This document shows, one piece after another, positions 17,532 to 26,007 of a DNA stretch of 64,000 bases. The notes under the pieces were generated by a model. It did no database searches. It was not told where the DNA came from and saw only the letters and a list, made by a program, of their open reading frames with translations. This stretch comes from Oleiagrimonas sp964608595 (GTDB lineage Bacteria > Pseudomonadota > Gammaproteobacteria > Xanthomonadales > Rhodanobacteraceae). Positions within the stretch are counted from its first letter, which is position 1. Each line of letters starts with the position of its first letter. The position numbers and the translations under genes are program-made. The stretch spans positions 1 through 64,000 of the forward strand of contig CAZSOU010000005.1 of assembly GCA_964608595.1 (NCBI GenBank). Direction: 5' to 3'.

Positions 17532-18920
17532 ATGGCGCAGTCCCTGGCCCGCACCATGCCCGGTACGCTTGAGCTTTTGCCGCTCGAGCAGGTGGGCTTC
17601 CAGCGCATGCTGGACACCATTCGCCGCAATTACGAGCGTTTCGGGTTTTTGCCGATCGAAACGCCGGCGATCGAATTTGCCGACGTGCTGCTGACCAAGA
17701 CCGGCGGCGAAACCGAACGTCAGGTGTATTTCGTGCAGTCGACCGGGGCGCTGGAAAAGGAAGGTCGTCCGGAACTGGCTTTGCGTTTCGATCTCACGGT
17801 GCCGTTGGCACGCTACGTCGCCCAGCATGAGCGCGATCTGGCGTTTCCCTTCCGGCGCTATCAGATGCAACGCGTGTATCGCGGCGAGCGCGCCCAGCGC
17901 GGGCGTTTTCGCGAGTTCTACCAGTGCGACATCGACGTGATCGGCAAGGACAGATTGTCGATTCGTTACGACGCTGAAATTCCGGCAGTCATCCACAGCG
18001 TGTTCAGCGATTTGGCCATCGGGCCGTTCACCATCCAGATGAATCATCGCAAGTTGATGCGCGGATTTTTCGAGGGCCTGGGCATCGCCGACAGCGAACA
18101 GCAAACGCTGGTGCTGCGTGAGGTGGACAAGCTCGACAAACGCGGTGCGGACCACGTGCGCTCCACACTGACGGGGGATGCGTTCGGTCTTTCCGCCGAT
18201 GTGGCGCAACGGATTCTGGATTTCGTCCGGGTGCGTTCGACGTCGCTGGCCGATGCCGTGGACAAACTGGATGCACTGGGCGCCGGCAGCGAAGCCTTCG
18301 AAACGGGCAGGGCGGAACTGAAGCAGGTACTCGAGATGATTCGTGCGTTGGGTGTGCCCGAATCGGCGTTTGCGCTCAATCTTTCCATCGCACGCGGTCT
18401 CGATTACTACACCGGCATGGTGTACGAGACCACGCTCGACGACCATCCCGAAATCGGCTCGATCTGTTCCGGGGGGCGTTACGACAACCTCGCCAGTCAG
18501 TACACCAAATCGAAGTTGCCCGGGGTTGGTATTTCCATCGGTGCGACCCGGCTGTATTGGCAGTTGCGTGACGCCGGCCTGATGGGGACGTCCGAATCGA
18601 GCACGGTGCAGGTACTGGTCACGCAGATGGACGATGCGCAGTTGCCGTCCTGCCTTGCCTTGGCGGCGGAACTTCGCGCCGCCGGAATCGCCACCGAAGT
18701 GGCCTTGGAGGGCGCCAAGCTCGGCAAGCAATTCAAATACGCCGACCGTGCCGGGATTCGCTTCGTGCTGGTGCAGGGTGAAAACGAACTGGCGAACAAC
18801 ACGGTGGCGGTCAAGGACATGCGTCGCAACGAGCAATTCGAGGTCGCGCGCGACGAATTGACCACATCCCTGCGCGTGGAACTCGAGCAGTCGGCAGCCA
18901 TGAGTGGAGAAAAGGCATGA
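17532..18920 (+). CDS. hisS: Histidyl-tRNA synthetase
   Basis: Class II synthetase charging tRNA-His. The 462-aa protein has motif 2 (RYQMQRVYRGERAQRGRFREFYQCD), the histidine-binding LSIARGLDYYTGMVYE (HisA motif) and SICSGGRYDNL, with a C-terminal anticodon-binding domain (VQVLVTQMDD onward). ATG 17532 has AGGAG at 17522-17526. It is longer than E. coli HisS (424 aa) but similar to the alpha-proteobacterial/eukaryote-like long form. The stop overlaps the next start (ATGA), which is an ammonia-lyase family gene. Confidence 0.95.
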   Translation: MAQSLARTMPGTLELLPLEQVGFQRMLDTIRRNYERFGFLPIETPAIEFADVLLTKTGGETERQVYFVQSTGALEKEGRPELALRFDLTVPLARYVAQHERDLAFPFRRYQMQRVYRGERAQRGRFREFYQCDIDVIGKDRLSIRYDAEIPAVIHSVFSDLAIGPFTIQMNHRKLMRGFFEGLGIADSEQQTLVLREVDKLDKRGADHVRSTLTGDAFGLSADVAQRILDFVRVRSTSLADAVDKLDALGAGSEAFETGRAELKQVLEMIRALGVPESAFALNLSIARGLDYYTGMVYETTLDDHPEIGSICSGGRYDNLASQYTKSKLPGVGISIGATRLYWQLRDAGLMGTSESSTVQVLVTQMDDAQLPSCLALAAELRAAGIATEVALEGAKLGKQFKYADRAGIRFVLVQGENELANNTVAVKDMRRNEQFEVARDELTTSLRVELEQSAAMSGEKA

Positions 18921-20812
18921 GCAAGCAGGAACCCGTGGTCCTGGACGGCAACAGCTTGACGCGCCGGCAGGTGATCCAGGTGGCGCATGGCGCCAACGTG
19001 ATGCTGGATGCGGCCAAATTGCAGCGTGTGCAACGCACGGCCGACTTCCTTGCCGAAAAAGTGAGCTGCGGCGAACCCATCTATGGCGTCACGACCGGTT
19101 TCGGCAGCAATGCCGACAAATTGCTCGGCTCCCACCGCGTGCGCGACGAATTGCCCGGCGGCAATCCCGACAAGCCGCAAGGCACGTTGATGGAAGAGTT
19201 GCAGCACAATCTCATCGTCACGCATGCCGTTTGCGTCGGCGAGCCTTTTTCGACCGAGGTGGTGCGGGCAATGCTGGTCATTCGCATCAACACGTTGATG
19301 CGCGGTCACTCGGGTATTCGTGCCGAAACGCTCAAGGCGCTCGCCGATCTTCTCAACAAGCGCGTCGTGCCCGTCATTCCGCAAAAAGGTTCGGTCGGAG
19401 CCAGTGGCGATCTTGCGCCGCTGTCGCATCTGGCCATCGTGTTGCTGGGCGGCGGTGAAGCGTTTTACGACGGCGAGCGCATGCCCGGCGGCGAGGCCCT
19501 GGAACGTGCCGGTTTGCGGCCGATTCGTCTGTCCTTCAAGGAAGGCCTGGCGCTCAACAACGGCACCACCCAGATGCTCGCCACCGCCGTGCTGGCGCTG
19601 GAGCGCATGCAGCGTTTGTTGCACACGGCGGACGTGGCTGCAGCCATGAGCCTGGATGCGTTCGCCGGCCGCAGTGGCGCCTTGCGCGAGGAAGTGCATG
19701 CATTGCGTCCGCATCCGGGACAGGTCGATACGGCAGAACATGTGCGCGAGCTTCTGCATGATTCCACGTTGCTGGACATTCCGTATCATCTGGTGCCGCG
19801 CTTCAAGCCCTGGACGGCGCAGGCGTGGAGCACGCCGGAGGCGCAAACGCAGCGCTTCGACATTGCCTGGGATTGGGTGCCGGTCAACCGGCGTCATGGT
19901 CGTGAAGCGTTCTATCGACGCTACTTGCCGTTCAAGGGCGGCAAAAAACATCAACCGCAAGACGCCTATTGCCTGCGCTGCGTGCCGCAGGTGCACGGCG
20001 CGGTGCGTGACGCCGTCGCGCAGGCGTGCCGGGTCATCGATGTCGAGCTCAATGCCGTCACCGACAATCCGCTGGTGTTCCCGGACGCAAAAAATGCTGA
20101 AGTCGTGGAGGACCAGGTGATTTCCGCCGGGCACTTCCACGGCATGCCGTTGGCGCTCGTGATGAGCTACGTCAAGGCTGCCATCCCGGTGTTGGCGTCG
20201 ATCTCCGAGCGTCGTCTCAACAAGCTGGTCGATGCCGCCAACAACGACGGGCTGCCGGCGTTTTTGACCGGCAACGAGGACGCCACCGATTCCGGTTTCA
20301 TGATCGTGCAGTACACTTCGGCCGCACTGGTCAACGACTTGGCGACGCGGGCGCATCCGGCAAGCGTGTATTCCATCCCCACCAGCGCCAACGCGGAAGA
20401 TCACGTGTCCATGGGTGCCAACGAAATCCGGCATGTGCTGGACATGACCAATGATCTTGGCCATGTACTGGGTTTGGAGCTCTATACGGCTGCCCAGGCA
20501 CTGGAATACCGCCAGGACATGCTCAACGCCGCCCGCGAGCTGGCGCGTACCGGCGACGTGGACGCCATGGTTGCCAAGATCGGCGGTGCGCCGCATCCGG
20601 ATGACGTGGCGTACGCCACATTCCGCGACGAGGTGAAGCAACTCATGGAAGCCTTGGCCGACGCGGACGAATTCCGCCCCGGCGAAGGCGTGGGCAAGGC
20701 ATTCGATACCTTGCGCCAGCACATCGGTTTCATGCGCCAGGACCGCGCCATGGATCACGACGTTCAGACGGCCTGCAAGCTGGTGGCCGACGGTGCATTC
20801 GCACGCTGGTAA
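18917..20812 (+). CDS. HAL/PAL/TAL-family aromatic amino-acid ammonia-lyase, probably histidine ammonia-lyase-like
   Basis: MIO-cofactor enzyme removing ammonia from an aromatic amino acid. The cofactor tripeptide Ala162-Ser163-Gly164 lies in GSVGASGDLAPLSHLA. Other motifs: YGVTTGFGSNAD, NGTTQMLA, LRCVPQVHGA, AVTDNPLVF and PTSANAEDHVSMG. Substrate clues: NLIVTHAVCVGEP carries His where histidine lyases carry Ser-His, and the Glu of SANAEDHVSMG is kept as in HutH, so histidine is favoured over Phe/Tyr. It is 631 aa against about 510 for HutH, with roughly 40 extra residues between HPGQ and QDAYCLRC and a longer C-terminus. No other hut genes are nearby. The start overlaps the hisS stop. Confidence 0.8.
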   Translation: MSKQEPVVLDGNSLTRRQVIQVAHGANVMLDAAKLQRVQRTADFLAEKVSCGEPIYGVTTGFGSNADKLLGSHRVRDELPGGNPDKPQGTLMEELQHNLIVTHAVCVGEPFSTEVVRAMLVIRINTLMRGHSGIRAETLKALADLLNKRVVPVIPQKGSVGASGDLAPLSHLAIVLLGGGEAFYDGERMPGGEALERAGLRPIRLSFKEGLALNNGTTQMLATAVLALERMQRLLHTADVAAAMSLDAFAGRSGALREEVHALRPHPGQVDTAEHVRELLHDSTLLDIPYHLVPRFKPWTAQAWSTPEAQTQRFDIAWDWVPVNRRHGREAFYRRYLPFKGGKKHQPQDAYCLRCVPQVHGAVRDAVAQACRVIDVELNAVTDNPLVFPDAKNAEVVEDQVISAGHFHGMPLALVMSYVKAAIPVLASISERRLNKLVDAANNDGLPAFLTGNEDATDSGFMIVQYTSAALVNDLATRAHPASVYSIPTSANAEDHVSMGANEIRHVLDMTNDLGHVLGLELYTAAQALEYRQDMLNAARELARTGDVDAMVAKIGGAPHPDDVAYATFRDEVKQLMEALADADEFRPGEGVGKAFDTLRQHIGFMRQDRAMDHDVQTACKLVADGAFARW

Positions 20813-20868
20813 ACCACGCGCCGGTAAAAAAAACGTCGAGCAATTCAGGCGAAGAAGCCGCTCCTGTG

Positions 20869-21010
20869 GGGAACTTCGAAAAACCGCGGATCATCGGAGT
20901 TTCCCGAGGGAGGGGCTGGTGGCTCCGACAGGATGTACCGCATGATCCGTCGGGGCCACCGGCCCCTCCCACAAGGGTGGCTCCAGGGTGCAACGGTTTT
21001 TCGAGGCTCC
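20869..21010. repeat. Palindromic intergenic repeat, family A, copy 2 (inverted)
   Basis: This is the reverse orientation of the 2360-2502 element, including both flanks: it begins GAACTTCGAAAAACCGCGGA and ends CAACGGTTTTTCGAGGCTCC. It lies between the ammonia-lyase stop and the convergent TlpA-like pseudogene and may form a bidirectional transcript-end hairpin. Confidence 0.85.
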
Positions 21011-21018
21011 CCGTGGTG

Positions 21019-22118
21019 TCACGAGTGCGTGGTGACCCAATGGTCGAGCCATTTCAACTGTGCGCTTTGGGTCTCTTGCGTGATCGCGTGGCTTTCCGGG
21101 CCATCAAATGACACCGGGCTGCCGCTGTGATGCGCCAAAACACGACCATTCGCATCCACGAGCAGCAAGGTCGGGAAAACCGAAATTCCCAGCTGTCTGT
21201 TGTATGCCGTGCCGCCATATGCCACCGGCCACTCGAAATGGTGTTTGTCCACGAACGCCTGCGCGGTCTTTCGATCATCAAACGTGATCGCCACGAAGTT
21301 CATGTCCGGATGCTTGTCGGCGTAGGCGTTCAACACCGGGACTTCGGCAATGCAGGGTGCGCACTCGGCGAAAAAGAAATCCACGACTGTCGGTTTGCCT
21401 TGGGACTCTCTGATCCACTCCACGCAGGTGGCACCCGTCTGTCTGTTCGCAGATCACAGGTGCGTCGGCGAAGGCAGGCTGGTTGCCTGTCGAGACGGCG
21501 CGCCGCAGAGATGCGGACAGACAGACGGGCCCCAACCGTTTGATTTGGAATGACGGGGTCCGGTCCGAAAGGCTCGCAGCGGGCTGCTCGCGGCTTGCCA
21601 AGACAGCCAGTCTTCCCGGCGCCACGACCAGCCCGCTGCGAGCCTTTCGGACCGGATGCCACCTGTGTGGAGTTGATCAGAGAGTCCCTTGCAACTGATC
21701 GGACGCGATCGCCGTGCCCTTCACGCTGGACAACGTGAAGGGCGGCAATGACTGGCCGTCCTTGATCTTCAAGCCACTGAGCATGGTGTAAACGTGTGAC
21801 GACTTGCCATCGACCTTTTTCAGCCCCGACGATGCGCCGGCGGGCAGCAGCTTCAGAGTCACGGTCTCGTGGGCCAGATCCGGCTTCATGTCGAAATGAA
21901 GACCGGATTTGACGGCCTTGGCGAACGCCGCCTCGTCGATGGGCTTGCCGTCGGCGTCTTGGTAAATCGTTTTGAGGGCAATATCCGTCGTCTTGACGAT
22001 TTTGGTGGTTGTTGCGGCGCCGCTCGAGGCCGCGGCGGGGGCCGTCTGGGTGGCGTGCACGCTACCAGCGGCGAGTGCACAGACAGCGAGTAGGGCGAGC
22101 ACGTTGGTCGAGCGCATT
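21019..22118 (-). pseudogene. TlpA/AhpC-TSA thioredoxin-like protein, disrupted by an inserted element
   Basis: The two halves lie in the same frame on either side of an inserted element. The N-terminal part (22118 down to 21692) has a signal peptide (LALLAVCALAAGSVHA) and ends LPPFTLSSVKGTAIASDQLQ-G. The C-terminal part (21398 down to 21019) resumes GKPTVVDFFFAECAPCIAEV, carrying the CAPC redox motif and a VFPTLLLVDANG segment. Removing the element and one CTTG copy joins the halves as DQLQGKPTVV with no frameshift. The intact ancestor would be about 270 aa and exported, a thiol-disulfide oxidoreductase or peroxiredoxin-like protein. ATG 22118 has AAGGTGG 8 nt upstream. The insertion introduces a TGA at once, so the allele is probably null. 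Confidence 0.85.
21403..21687. mobile_element. 285-bp MITE-like non-autonomous element
   Basis: The terminal inverted repeats are 31 bp (21403-21433 and 21657-21687) with 29 of 31 positions matching; they begin GGACTCTCTGAT. They are flanked by a direct CTTG (21399-21402 and 21688-21691), a 4-bp target duplication. Inside are two more inverted repeats: 17-bp arms with one mismatch (21434-21450 and 21513-21529) and perfect 28-bp arms (21559-21586 and 21629-21656). No transposase frame is present, so it would need a transposase supplied elsewhere. Confidence 0.88.
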
Positions 22119-22291
22119 TCCATATCCACCTTGTCGAAAGTTCGTGGCAGGGTACATCGTTTGTGCATGTTCGCCCAGCGCGCTCGAGACGGTTCGCGCA
22201 CCACCGATCCATCGCTGCAGGCGGAGTCATGCAGACGCGAAAGACCGGCTTGTTTTTCCGTCGAATCGAGAATATCATGCGCCCAATGTAA

Positions 22292-22301
22292 TAACGCGTT
22301 A
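22292..22301. promoter_or_regulatory. Palindrome near the promoter of the his operon regulator
   Basis: TAACGCGTTA is a perfect 10-bp palindrome 13 nt upstream of the yerC-like start, overlapping TTAATACAT, a possible -10 region. It could be an operator for the TrpR-like regulator encoded immediately downstream. Confidence 0.4.
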
Positions 22302-22314
22302 ATACATTCATACC

Positions 22315-22653
22315 ATGAAACGTCGTGCCGTTACTCCCGAAATTCACCCCGAAAATGCCGAGGAACGTCTCTGCCGGGCGTTGTTGTCGCTGAAGACGCT
22401 TCCCGCGATGCGGGCTTTTCTGCATGATTTGTGCACGCCGTCCGAGCTGGAGGCGTTGACGGATCGCTGGAAGGTCGTGCCGTATATCCTGGAGGGGATG
22501 CCGTACCGTGAAATCCACGAGCACACCGCGGTCAGCATCACCACGATCGGCCGCGTGGCGCGTTTTCTGGCCGACGGCAACGGCGGGTACATGAAGGCGG
22601 TCAGGGCCGGAGCCCCGCGCCAACGGGCTGGGCGCCAAGGGAGCGATGCATGA
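22315..22653 (+). CDS. YerC/YecD family TrpR-related regulator
   Basis: A 112-aa helix-turn-helix protein of the TrpR superfamily: LCRALLSLKTLPAMRAFLHDLCTPSEL, LTDRWKV and the HTH REIHEHTAVSITTIGRVARFL. In xanthomonads such a gene precedes hisG and is taken as a local regulator of histidine genes; the ligand is not known. Its TGA overlaps the hisG ATG, so regulator and operon are translated together. The last 15 residues are basic and divergent. Confidence 0.88.
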   Translation: MKRRAVTPEIHPENAEERLCRALLSLKTLPAMRAFLHDLCTPSELEALTDRWKVVPYILEGMPYREIHEHTAVSITTIGRVARFLADGNGGYMKAVRAGAPRQRAGRQGSDA

Positions 22654-23540
22654 AGCCGCGCGACCGCCTGCGCATCGCCGCGCAGAAATCCGGGCGCTTG
22701 AGCGAGACTGGACGGGAGCTGCTTGCACGCTGCGGTCTCGTGTTCCGCGACAGCCGCGACAAACTGTTTTGTTTCGGCGAGAACCTGCCCATTGATCTGC
22801 TGCTGGTACGCGATGACGATATTCCCGGTCTGATCGCCTCGGGTATCTGCGATTTGGGTATCGTCGGCCGCAACGTGCTCGACGAATACCGGCTGGAACA
22901 CCCCGATGCGGCGCCGTTGCGGGATTGGCGCGGCCTCGGTTTCGGTCAATGTCGCCTGTCGCTGGCGTTGCCGCGCGACGAAACCTGGCACGGTCCGGCG
23001 CAACTTAGCGGACGGCGGATTGCCACCAGTTATCCGCGGCTGCTGCGTCAGTGGCTCGACCGGGAGGGCGTGGACGCCGCGATCGTCACATTGTCCGGGT
23101 CGGTGGAGATCGCCCCGCGCCTGGGCACAGCGGATGCAATCTGCGATCTGGTGCAAAGCGGCACCACGCTGATGGCCAACCAGTTGCACGAAGCGGTCGT
23201 GGTGCTGGAAAGCGAAGCCGTGCTGGCAGGTCCGAATACGATGCCGGCAGACCGGCGCGGCGATCTGATGCAGCAGTTGTTCCTGCGTCTGGACGGTGTG
23301 CTCAACGTGCGCGAATCGCGATTGGTGATGTTGCAGGCACCGCGCCAGGCGCTTCAGGCCATCACGGGATTGTTGCCGGGATGCATCAGCCCCACTGTCA
23401 CGCCCATCGAAGGCCGACCCGACTGCATTGCCCTGCAAGCCGTCTGCAGCGGCAGGGTGGACTGGCAGGAATTGGAAGCCATGCGTCGCGCCGGTGCGCA
23501 ATCGATGCTGGTATTGCCGGTAGAGAAGATGCTGGCATGA
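22650..23540 (+). CDS. hisG: ATP phosphoribosyltransferase, long form
   Basis: First and feedback-regulated step of histidine synthesis (ATP + PRPP). The 296-aa length and a C-terminal ACT-like regulatory domain (from about residue 220, ISPTVTPIEG) mark the long form that does not need HisZ. Motifs: RIAAQKSGRLSE, DLLLVRDDDIPG, GICDLGIVGRNVL and the PRPP loop AICDLVQSGTTLMAN. Confidence 0.97.
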   Translation: MKPRDRLRIAAQKSGRLSETGRELLARCGLVFRDSRDKLFCFGENLPIDLLLVRDDDIPGLIASGICDLGIVGRNVLDEYRLEHPDAAPLRDWRGLGFGQCRLSLALPRDETWHGPAQLSGRRIATSYPRLLRQWLDREGVDAAIVTLSGSVEIAPRLGTADAICDLVQSGTTLMANQLHEAVVVLESEAVLAGPNTMPADRRGDLMQQLFLRLDGVLNVRESRLVMLQAPRQALQAITGLLPGCISPTVTPIEGRPDCIALQAVCSGRVDWQELEAMRRAGAQSMLVLPVEKMLA

Positions 23541-24880
23541 ATGCTTTGAATGTGATGGCCGACAAAACGTCCATGATGCAACTGGATTGGGCCTCCCTGA
23601 GCGTGACCGAACAGCACGAGGCATTGCGACGACCGGCACAGGTGCATGATGGCGAACGCGCCGAAAAGGTTGCCGCGATCATGCGGGCGGTACGCCTGGG
23701 TGGCGATGCCGCATTGTGCGAACTGACCGAGCGGTTCGACGATTGCCGCGTATCGTCGCTGGTGGTTGACGATGATGCATTCGATGCAGCCGAACGCATG
23801 CTGCCGTCGGCACTCAAGCAGGCGATCGCCGAGGCGTCCGCACGTATCGAGCAATTTCACCGCGCCGCCATGCAGGGGCCTGTGCGGGTCGAAACCGCGC
23901 CGGGCGTGATCTGCGAACGCCTGCCTCGGCCCATCGCCCGTGTGGGCCTGTACGTGCCGGCCGGAAGTGCACCGTTGCCTTCCACGGTATTGATGCTCGG
24001 CATCCCGGCCAGGCTGGCCGGTTGTCGCGAGGTCGTGCTGTGTTCGCCGCCGCGGCCCGACGGCAGTGTCGATCCGGCGGTATTGCACGCGGCGCGGCGG
24101 TGCGGCATCAAGCAGGTGTTTCGTTTGGGCGGGGCGCAGGCCATCGCCGCCATGACCTGGGGCAGCGAAAGCGTGCCTGCCTGCGACAAGTTGTTCGGTC
24201 CCGGCAACGCCTGGGTGACCGAGGCCAAACGGCAGGCGGCAATGCACCCGGGCGGCCCGGCCATCGACATGCCGGCGGGACCGTCCGAAGTACTGGTGAT
24301 TGCCGATGCTGGTGCCGATCCGCGTTTCGTCGCCGCCGATCTGCTGTCGCAGGCCGAGCATGGCCCCGATTCGCAGGTGATCCTGCTGACGGATGCGCCG
24401 GATCTGGGCCACGCCGTGAGTGCCGCGATGGAAGTGCAGCTGTCGTCGTTGCCGCGCGCCGACATCGCCCGTCGTGCGCTGGCGGCAAGCCGCCTGATCA
24501 CGGTTGATTCGCTGATCCATGCGGCGGAAGTGAGCAATGCCTATGCGCCGGAGCACCTGATTCTGCACGTGGCCGACCCGCGCACGTTGCTGGACCGGAT
24601 CGAGCACGCCGGTTCGGTGTTTCTGGGTGCCTGGTCGCCCGAATCGGTCGGCGACTACTGCAGCGGTACCAATCACGTGCTGCCGACCTACGGTCATGCG
24701 CGTGCGTTGAGCGGCTTGTCCGTGGACAGCTTTCGCAAATACGTCACGGTGCAGGCGGTCAGCGCCGCGGGGCTGCGCGCGATCGGTCCGTGCGCCGTCA
24801 CGCTGGCCAGGGCCGAAGGACTCGATGCGCATGCACGCGCCGTGTCGTTGCGACTGGAAACGCTGGAGCGTGGTGCATGA
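23537..24880 (+). CDS. hisD: Histidinol dehydrogenase
   Basis: Zinc enzyme oxidising histidinol to histidine, the last two steps. The 447-aa protein shows GLYVPAGSAPLPSTVLM, LFGPGNAWVTEAKR, DMPAGPSEVLVIAD, QAEHGPDSQ (zinc ligands) and NAYAPEHL. ATG 23537 overlaps the hisG stop; a slightly later ATG (23555) is possible. Confidence 0.97.
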   Translation: MNALNVMADKTSMMQLDWASLSVTEQHEALRRPAQVHDGERAEKVAAIMRAVRLGGDAALCELTERFDDCRVSSLVVDDDAFDAAERMLPSALKQAIAEASARIEQFHRAAMQGPVRVETAPGVICERLPRPIARVGLYVPAGSAPLPSTVLMLGIPARLAGCREVVLCSPPRPDGSVDPAVLHAARRCGIKQVFRLGGAQAIAAMTWGSESVPACDKLFGPGNAWVTEAKRQAAMHPGGPAIDMPAGPSEVLVIADAGADPRFVAADLLSQAEHGPDSQVILLTDAPDLGHAVSAAMEVQLSSLPRADIARRALAASRLITVDSLIHAAEVSNAYAPEHLILHVADPRTLLDRIEHAGSVFLGAWSPESVGDYCSGTNHVLPTYGHARALSGLSVDSFRKYVTVQAVSAAGLRAIGPCAVTLARAEGLDAHARAVSLRLETLERGA

Positions 24881-26007
24881 GTGTGCTCGATCTGGCGCGT
24901 CCGGAGATGCGGGCGTTGACGCCATATGCTTCGGCGCGGATGGAAGCCGGTACGGCGGACATCATGCTCAACGCCAACGAATCACCCTGGCCGGCATCCG
25001 GCGGCGAGTTGCAGGAGCTGAATCGCTATCCCGAACCGCAACCGCTCCGGCTGCGCACCCGCTTGGCCGACCTGTACGGTGTGGATGCCGGCCGCATTTT
25101 GCTCGGACGCGGCAGTGACGAGGTCATGGATCTGCTGGTGCGCGCTTTCTGCCGGCCGGGCCGTGACGCTGTCGCAATCTGCCCGCCGACATTCGGCATG
25201 TATGCGGCGTGTGCGCGCGTACAGGGTGCGAGTGTCGTCACGATACCTCTCGATGATCGTTTCGCGCTGGATGCGGACGCCGTCATGCAAGCCTGTACAC
25301 CGGCAGTGAAGTTGCTGTTCCTGTGTACGCCCAACAATCCGACCGGCGGCGTCATTGCGCGAGACATCATCGAACACCTGGCGCATGCTCTGACGGACCG
25401 CGCTCTGGTCGTCGTCGACGAGGCCTACGTCGAGTTTGCCGATATCCCGAGCGTCGCCGACTTGCTGCCGCATCACGCCAATCTGGTCGTCCTGCGAACC
25501 TTGTCCAAGGCCCGGGCATTGGCCGGTGCGCGTATCGGTGCGTTGCTGGCGGATGCGGGCATCGTCGACTTGTTGCGGCGGATCATGCCGCCGTACCCGT
25601 TGCCGACGCCCTGTGTGCGTGCGGCTCTCGACGCATTGGATGACGCCGGCGAGCAGCGCATGCGAGAACGGGTCGCCGTCATTCGCGATGAACGCGAGCG
25701 GTTGCGCGAGGGGTTGCGTGGCATGTCGGGGGTGCGCGAAGTGTTGCCTTCGCAGGCCAATTTTCTGGTCGTGCGACTCGACGATGCGCAGGCCGTTTAC
25801 CGCCGTCTCGTCGGGCAGGGCATCGTGGTACGCGACGTCACGCGCCATCCGAAGCTCGACGACGCCTTGCGCATCAGTATCGGTGCGCCTGCCGAAAACG
25901 ACCGCCTCCTTGCGGCGCTTGCACCTTCCTCGGCATGCCGGGCTCCTGCCGAGGAGGATCTGGAACATCCGGTGGGCAAGCCGGTGTCGAGGAAGGAAAA
26001 CGCATGA
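24877..26007 (+). CDS. hisC: Histidinol-phosphate aminotransferase
   Basis: PLP enzyme transferring an amino group to imidazole-acetol phosphate. The 376-aa chain has NANESPWP, RYPEPQP, GRGSDEVMDLL, CTPNNPTGG, VVDEAYVEF and RTLSKARALAGARIG, which includes the PLP lysine. The C-terminal 25 residues (SACRAPAEEDLEHP onward) are extra compared with the usual end. Starts inside the hisD stop (ATGA). Confidence 0.96.
   Translation: MSVLDLARPEMRALTPYASARMEAGTADIMLNANESPWPASGGELQELNRYPEPQPLRLRTRLADLYGVDAGRILLGRGSDEVMDLLVRAFCRPGRDAVAICPPTFGMYAACARVQGASVVTIPLDDRFALDADAVMQACTPAVKLLFLCTPNNPTGGVIARDIIEHLAHALTDRALVVVDEAYVEFADIPSVADLLPHHANLVVLRTLSKARALAGARIGALLADAGIVDLLRRIMPPYPLPTPCVRAALDALDDAGEQRMRERVAVIRDERERLREGLRGMSGVREVLPSQANFLVVRLDDAQAVYRRLVGQGIVVRDVTRHPKLDDALRISIGAPAENDRLLAALAPSSACRAPAEEDLEHPVGKPVSRKENA

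Noticed and set aside
18497..20758. 753-codon minus-strand frame opposite the ammonia-lyase gene
   Set aside because: Shadow of the coding strand, rich in His/Arg/Gln typical of antisense translation; no ribosome-binding site or family likeness.
21403..21687. Regulatory RNA or terminator pair
   Set aside because: The hairpins are strong, but the 31-bp terminal repeats, 4-bp direct duplication and exact gene repair on removal show it is an inserted element.
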